A stretch of 64,000 nucleotides of DNA from Lutjanus erythropterus (Eukaryota > Chordata > Actinopteri > Lutjaniformes > Lutjanidae), in NCBI GenBank assembly GCA_020091685.1, contig CM034603.1, positions 8,910,683 through 8,974,682 of the forward strand. Direction: 5' to 3'. Below are positions 61,073-64,000 of the stretch, piece after piece. Below the pieces are notes generated by a model. That model did no database searches, was not told the DNA's origin, and saw nothing but the letters and a program-made list of their open reading frames with translations. Within the stretch, counting starts at the first letter, position 1; each line of letters starts with the position of its first letter. Both the position numbers and the translations under genes were made by a program.

Positions 61073-61923
61073 CCTAAGTCCCACCCCTTTTTGTTCTGTA
61101 CTGTTGAACAAGCTTGGTAATCAGCAGAACCTCAGTCAACCTTCTTCTTTGCTGTTTCCTGTATATAAATATGCTTGGCTCGCCTATGTTGAAATCAAAT
61201 TTTGTAGATGGTTAAAAGATGTTGCTGGGAGACCTGTAAAAGCATCACATAGTCACATCAAGAAATGCCAGCTAACTAGCTAGCTAAGTTAAATAAGTCA
61301 TTAGCTAGCTAGTTACATCTGATAGCTACTGTTACCAAAATTCCAGCTAAGTACGTATCTAATCTACATCAATCAGTAACTATGTAGTTAGCTAGCATCT
61401 TTTCAACTTTTGCTAACATTAGCTAACTTCATGATGTGAATCTGTGATTATAACTTAAGAAACACAGAGGAGGAGAAAGTTGACTGTGGTTGTAATGGTT
61501 AACAAGCTTGCAACGGGGGGGGGGGGGGGGTCGATAGAGTGCTGCAAGGATGACATATTTGCTCTTTGACAAACAAAAGTTTATGATACCTTCACGTTTC
61601 GTTCAGGAAGAGGCTTCGCAGATGTACGCCACTTTTATGATTTTTGAAGCATAAATGCAATTGCCAGAAGCTAGCGTTTGGTCTGATGAAGTCTACGACA
61701 ACCACTGCAGTCTCATGTAGCCACTTGTTAGCAGCCGCCTTTTTTAAGACACGCGAAAGCCTCAAAATTTACAAGTGGGACAATAACTAGCTAGTTAGCT
61801 AGTGTTTTACTAACATTAACTAGCTTAAAAAACAGTAGAGGAAAAATTTGGCTTAGGTTCTGCCAGGTACCAAACTTTCTCAAATGTTGTTGGAGCTCAG
61901 AGCAAAAAGGGGCGGGACTTAGG
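61073..61923. repeat. 850-bp element with 20-bp terminal inverted repeats
   Basis: Left CCTAAGTCCCACCCCTTTTT (61073-61092) and right AAAAAGGGGCGGGACTTAGG (61904-61923) match at 19 of 20 bases in inverted orientation. Inside are inverted TAGCTAGCTAGTTA-like blocks (61265-61330 and 61785-61815) and G16 at 61515-61530. There is no coding frame. Confidence 0.65.
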
Positions 61924-62118
61924 GTCAATTGTCCCACTCATATGACTTTCCTCCATCTCCTTCCAATCCTTACAACTGCTCCTCACTTGTATTTTCTATA
62001 TTACCCTCTTTTCCTCCTCCATCTTTCACACCTCCCCCACATCCTTCAGTCTGGTGTGTGTGTGTACATGTGTGGGAGTGTGTCTCTCTGCCTGTGTGTA
62101 TGCATGCGTGTCTGTGTG

Positions 62119-62447
62119 TCACAGTGCACTGAGGTCGTGGCAGGAGCGGGACTTCTGGCGGAGGATCTTGCTGCCCCGGTGGCGGCTCATCTCCCGGTAG
62201 CGGCCCCGATCCCGGTCCCTGTCTCTGCCATATGAACGTGGTACCAGCCCCGCCAGGAAGCGCTTGGCCCGGCTGGTCAGACTTTCCCTGCGGCCTGACC
62301 CGGGGTCACCGTCGGTCCAGCCGGGGCCCACGCAGTCACCCCTTGCAGTCCGAACCGCGGCCTCCAACAGCTCATTGGTGCCGTGGTCGAGGGAGGCTGA
62401 GAGCTCCATGTAGAGGCAGTCGAACATCATGGCGCTGGATTGGGCCT
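62119..62447 (-). CDS. rem2: RGK small GTPase, C-terminal exon (Rem2-like)
   Basis: Last coding exon, with acceptor CTCTCTCAACAG ending at 62448 and TGA at 62121-62119. It encodes about 109 residues: MMFDCLYMELSASLDHGTNE, the end of the G domain with the ETSA-equivalent motif as ELSA; a linker; RRESLTSRAKRFLAGLVPRS; an Arg/Asp-rich stretch; and KSRSCHDLSAL. The RGK family lacks a CAAX box and ends in a conserved basic Cys-containing tail, as here. KRFLAGLVPR and RSCHDLSxL fit REM2 (KRFLANLVPR, RSRSCHDLSVL) better than REM1, GEM or RRAD. Nucleotide-binding motifs G1-G4 lie beyond the right edge. Rem2 inhibits voltage-gated calcium channels at the plasma membrane. Confidence 0.88.
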
Positions 62448-64000
62448 CTGTTGAGAGAGAAGATGATGGTGGATATTTTAAATATTTAAGGCGTTTCACA
62501 ATGCTTCTGCAAATGACAATTAACGGCAGCAGTTTTAAATTTAAGTACATTACATCATGAAACCAGCAAACCATTAACAGCCTGCTCACAGGCCAGCTGC
62601 TGTGTGATGTGTAGCACCATAAGATAATACCTCACTGCTGTTTGGGAGACTCTGTTAGACTCTGAGGTGTTAATTTGTCACTTCTTCAGCGCCAAATTGT
62701 GACAAATGAAATCAATCTACAGTATCTCACTTTGCGGGGAAGAGACACTCCTCTCTGTTTAGTGCGACTGATTGAAATCTTGTCCCAACAGTGAAAGAAA
62801 AATAGTCATTGAGGGTAAAATGTCTTTTTGTTTTTTTGTGACTTCTTACAATGAAAACTGCTACAAAACAGGCCTGTTTTCACCTGAATAGTGATCAAAA
62901 TGTACTTATGTTCTGTATGACTGATGTCATATTTAAGATAAGCATTAAAGTACTGTTTTGAATCCTTGAGTTTGGCGTCATGGCCATTACCATCTCAGTT
63001 TTTTGAAGTCACAAGTGACCATATTGTGAATGAAAGGATAGGGATATGCATTGTAAGGCTTTATCCTGATTGGATCTGACTGAGAATCCAAGGACCCGAG
63101 TGACTTGTCAATCACAACTTAGCCACACCCTAAAGCATATCCTTCTTTATTGTCTATTTACCCGAAATATGACCATAATTTACGAAATAAACATCATACT
63201 GTATTGAAGAAAGCTTGAAACTAGTGATTGAGACTATAAACCCATTAGAGAAATGTTTACTAAGGCAATAAATTGTAATTTTGTCATAAGCTTACACACA
63301 ATCTGACTGACTTTCTTTTTTTTTCTTATATGTTTGGTTTGAATTAGGTATTTGATCCTATAAAAAAGGGGGTTTCAAACTTGATAATTGCTGCTGTGGT
63401 ATATTTTGGCCTGATTTTTGTATAGTGGGAGGGAGACATCTTTGTTTTACAATCACTGGTTGAAAGCAACAAAAACTACTTTTTGTCAAACCACAATCTC
63501 AAAGGTCAAGAATAGTGCTGTGGATGAAATCATAAGTTACCAAGCAAGTCACCATATCCATCTCCACGACAACCATGCAAACTCCATCTCTGGATTTTAA
63601 TCATGATCTTTTTGTCTTTCACAAATATGTGAAAATATGACACTTTTAAAATAAAAGATTGGTTTAAACTGAGTTTCATTCACATTTTATGTGTCCTGCT
63701 GCTAAAAGACACTGACCACTCTAGTTTAAAGTTGAAGTCCTTTGTCCTTCGGCAAAGGCAATATTCAGTTAATTTAATGTGAAGAGACAAATGGGAGGAA
63801 ATTGCAAAAAGTCACAAAGCAAGAAATTATTAAAACTAGCATTTGCAGCAGAGATACTACCAAGTATCCATTTTTCATACCAATTTTTACCTGCTGCTTT
63901 AATATTACATTAAATTCTCATTTTTACAATTTAACTACTTACCCTTTATTGAATTATAATGGTTATAAAATTTCCATTTGCGGATTTCTTTAGCAGATTT
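62448..64000. other. rem2 last intron (partial)
   Basis: 1.55 kb of AT-rich intron upstream of the last rem2 exon. No sequence resembling the preceding RGK exon (NKSDL motif) is found, so the intron continues past the edge. I see no recognisable repeat. Confidence 0.65.

Larger units (their letters stand above)
46696..62118. other. Spacer between convergent nop9 and rem2
   Basis: About 15.4 kb without a well-supported gene. It includes several listed repeats, T18 at 48343-48360, G13 at 52311-52323, a TC run at 53809-53824 and A27 at 57043-57069. The far end must include the rem2 3' UTR. A minus-strand AATAAA near 59637-59642 is one possible end but is too far to assign. Confidence 0.6.

Noticed and set aside
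1-64000. CRISPR arrays, operons, phage or plasmid features
   Set aside because: The sequence is vertebrate nuclear DNA with spliced genes; tandem repeats seen lack the repeat-spacer pattern of CRISPR.

Overview
The window is nuclear DNA from a ray-finned fish, most likely a percomorph. The genes are split into vertebrate-type exons with GT/AG borders, encoded proteins resemble vertebrate orthologues, and introns and spacers are AT-rich. They are packed with fish repeats: Tc1-like elements, hAT-like short elements whose ends read roughly CAGTGnTTCTCAAACT, elements bounded by GGGACAGTTCACCCC, and a long 'ACTTAAGTA / CTCAAGTAAAGGATCTGAATAC' type repeat. There is no bacterial, organellar or viral gene content.

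Three protein-coding genes are supported. (1) On the minus strand, positions 282-10427 hold the first five coding exons (319 codons, all phases compatible) of transglutaminase 1 (tgm1); the catalytic core and the C-terminal half lie beyond the left edge. A likely non-coding exon 1 with a TATA box sits about 7 kb upstream, near 17571-17680. (2) On the plus strand, the complete nop9 gene (Pumilio-repeat nucleolar protein 9) runs from a CpG-rich, TATA-less promoter near 32350-32620 to a stop at 46628. Its 11 coding exons sum to 1848 nt, or 615 residues plus stop. (3) On the minus strand, 62119-62447 is the last coding exon of an RGK-family small GTPase, best matched to rem2; the rest of the gene lies beyond the right edge.

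Layout: 1-17.7 kb is tgm1, mostly intron. From 17.7 to 32.3 kb is the spacer between the divergent tgm1 and nop9 promoters; it is full of repeats, including a dead Tc1 copy and a chimeric duplication. From 32.3 to 46.7 kb is nop9. From 46.7 to 62.1 kb is the spacer between the convergent nop9 and rem2 genes, with hAT-like elements, tandem arrays and a possible Harbinger relic. The last 1.5 kb is rem2 intron.

The genes do not form a pathway. Tgm1 crosslinks proteins at the membrane of epithelial cells, Nop9 acts in 18S rRNA maturation, and Rem2 modulates voltage-gated calcium channels. Their linkage recalls human 14q11.2-q12, where TGM1, NOP9 and REM2 also lie, so the block is probably conserved synteny. 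I found no convincing new biological system. The most interesting signals are a CA repeat touching the nop9 exon 3 splice donor, a foldback repeat in the same intron, a 3-unit array beside the nop9 promoter, a two-source duplication with a microhomology join, and an arginine-rich insertion in the Rem2 tail.
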